64,000 bases of DNA from Marinobacter shengliensis (GTDB taxonomy: Bacteria > Pseudomonadota > Gammaproteobacteria > Pseudomonadales > Oleiphilaceae): positions 1,054,001 through 1,118,000 of the forward strand of contig NZ_PXNO01000027.1 of the NCBI RefSeq assembly GCF_003007715.1, given 5' to 3'. Each line of letters opens with the position of its first letter. The first letter of the stretch is position 1. Positions 62,775 to 64,000 of this stretch are shown here, in pieces. The notes below the pieces were generated by a model. It worked only from the letters and a program-made list of their open reading frames with translations. It was not told the origin of the DNA and ran no database searches. Position numbers and translations under genes: made by a program.

Positions 62775-64000
62775 GGTTTTCTTCCATACGGGACAGTAAC
62801 TCCTGCATCACCAGGGTATAAAGCTCGCCACCCAGGAACTTATCTTCCACACCGGAATCGATGCTGGGGTTGTCGTTTACTTCAATCACGGCTACCCGGT
62901 TCCCCGCCTGTTTGATGTCGACACCATAGAGACCGTTGCCAATCAATCGGGTGGAATTAAGGGCAGCCTGAATCACATTCCGGGGCACTTCATAGGTCGG
63001 CATGGTCTCAAAACCGCCGCTTTCCACCGCGGCGCCACCGTGTTGGTAGATCTGCCAGTGCCCTTTCACCATCATGTATTTGCACGCATAAATTGCCCGC
63101 CCGCCCAATACACCAATGCGCCAGTCGTACTCGGTGTAGAAATACTCCTGGGCCAACACCAGCGCCGATTGTTTGAATAACTCCTTAAGGCCAGCCCGCA
63201 GCTCTTTCTCATCCTTGGCTTTGGCCACGCCCCTTGAGAAGGCCCCGTCCGGAATCTTGATAACAACCGGAAAACCCAGTTCGCTGACCACCTGATCAAC
63301 CGCATCTTTCTGATCTTTGGACAGGATCAGTGTTTTTGGGGTTGGCACCTTGTTGTTCTTCAGCAGGTCCGCCAGGAACACCTTGTTGGTACACCGTAGT
63401 ATCGAGACCGGGTCATCGATGACCACCATGCCTTCCGCCTCTGCCTTGCGGGCAAACCGGTAGGTGTGGTGATCAATCGCGGTGGTTTCCCGAATGAACA
63501 GGCCATCGTATTCCGGCAACCGCATGTAATCCCGGCGGGTAATCCGCTCCACGTTAATGCCCAGCTTGCGCCCTGCCCGCTCGAACCGCTTCAGGGCAGC
63601 TTCGTCACTCGGGGGCATTTCCTCTTCCGGGTTCACCAGCATGGCCAGGTCAAAACGATAGCGCCGGCGCGTTCTCGGCTTACGCCAGATCATGCTGCTG
63701 AAACGATCCAGCGCTGCCGCAAACACATCCTGCTCGCGCTCATCCAGATCCGCCGGGGCTGCCGGCTTCATGGATTCGATCTGCCACTGCTTGCGGTGGC
63801 GGAAAACCACTTCCAGAATCGGGCAGGGAAAACGCTCAAACAAGGCCCGGGCTACCGGCTTGAGATCCACATGCTCAGCCTGGCCAAAATAGGTTCGAAT
63901 GCGCACTTCATGGGTGGCGTCCCGCTCATCGGTGGCCGGGTCAATTTCCCGGGCTTCCTGCTCCAGCCACTGAATGACGCTGTGATCCAGCTCCTCCAGT
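62764..64000 (-). CDS. RimK-family ATP-grasp ligase (5' part outside window)
   Basis: The frame is open to the window edge; a GTG at 63906 is not the real start because the codons upstream (LDHSVIQWLEQEAREIDPATDERDATHEVRIR) continue as good protein. About 410 residues are visible. The ATP-grasp part shows DDPVSILRCTNKVFLADLLKNNKVPTPKT, FPVVIKIPDGAFSRGVAKA, LVLAQEYFYTEYDWRIGVLGGRAIYACKYMMVKGHWQIY and VAVIEVNDNPSIDSGVEDK (metal-binding glutamate and asparagine). It would form an amide or peptide bond, like RimK or glutathione-type ligases. The preceding half has an unknown domain seen in this long RimK subfamily. Confidence 0.88.
   Translation of the reverse strand, partial: LEELDHSVIQWLEQEAREIDPATDERDATHEVRIRTYFGQAEHVDLKPVARALFERFPCPILEVVFRHRKQWQIESMKPAAPADLDEREQDVFAAALDRFSSMIWRKPRTRRRYRFDLAMLVNPEEEMPPSDEAALKRFERAGRKLGINVERITRRDYMRLPEYDGLFIRETTAIDHHTYRFARKAEAEGMVVIDDPVSILRCTNKVFLADLLKNNKVPTPKTLILSKDQKDAVDQVVSELGFPVVIKIPDGAFSRGVAKAKDEKELRAGLKELFKQSALVLAQEYFYTEYDWRIGVLGGRAIYACKYMMVKGHWQIYQHGGAAVESGGFETMPTYEVPRNVIQAALNSTRLIGNGLYGVDIKQAGNRVAVIEVNDNPSIDSGVEDKFLGGELYTLVMQELLSRMEENRRR

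Overview
The window looks like chromosome of a marine gammaproteobacterium close to Marinobacter. This rests on recognising protein families: a split B12-dependent ribonucleotide reductase (nrdJa/nrdJb, as in Pseudomonas and Marinobacter), a pyrD / rmf / rlmKL neighbourhood, a YbbA-YbbP-TesA module, katG, htpG, DUF2835 and DUF6160 genes, and GC-rich coding DNA. No rRNA or other species-level marker is present. Nothing phage-like, no CRISPR array and no integrase was found.

Layout. 1-9.9 kb is core: the end of an iron-type ABC permease, a long-chain acyl-CoA synthetase, a PF04392-type ABC uptake operon, a DUF6160-like exported protein and nrdJab. 9.9-25 kb is an accessory island of about 15 kb. 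It consists of single, mostly unrelated genes, nearly all on the + strand, each with its own ribosome binding site. Between about 10.1 and 14.1 kb (possibly to 16.2 kb) the genes are separated by sites that look like integron attC sites: stop codons lie inside TAAC boxes, and GTTRRRY-like boxes lie just before the next start. One site is split by an IS1182-like transposase relic. With no integrase gene in view, this fits a CALIN (attC cluster lacking an integrase) or the far end of a sedentary integron. Cargo includes a probable PD-(D/E)XK nuclease and small membrane or lipoproteins; further along come an RTG-type class A beta-lactamase, a glycosyltransferase, RidA, DUF899 and AhpD-like proteins, and several broken genes.

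25-32 kb holds a serine hydrolase and deacetylase-like pair, an FNR-family regulator with all four iron-sulfur cysteines, a CBS-domain protein and an eRF1-like small protein. Two FNR boxes are placed for class II activation of the latter two units. A chemoreceptor and an acetyltransferase follow. At 31.8-34.9 kb a long protein, whose C-terminal half matches cyanobacterial acyl-ACP reductase including the catalytic cysteine, sits directly upstream of a ferritin-like protein with the full E / ExxH / E / ExxH di-iron pattern. This recalls the cyanobacterial AAR-ADO alkane pathway and is the most attractive biochemical lead here.

35-64 kb is housekeeping: class I aldolase, a metallo-hydrolase, dusC, katG (with an OxyR-like site), DUF2835, htpG, two thioesterases, DUF599, an M48 lipoprotein protease, iron alcohol dehydrogenase, a lipid-module ABC transporter with tesA, a YheT hydrolase, tRNA-Asn, an M18 aminopeptidase, an outer-membrane barrel, rlmKL, rmf, pyrD, a CDF metal exporter and a partial RimK-like ligase. 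Three intergenic spots (two next to htpG, one before rlmKL) carry related nested-hairpin elements with long outer inverted repeats, apparently a repeat family of this lineage.
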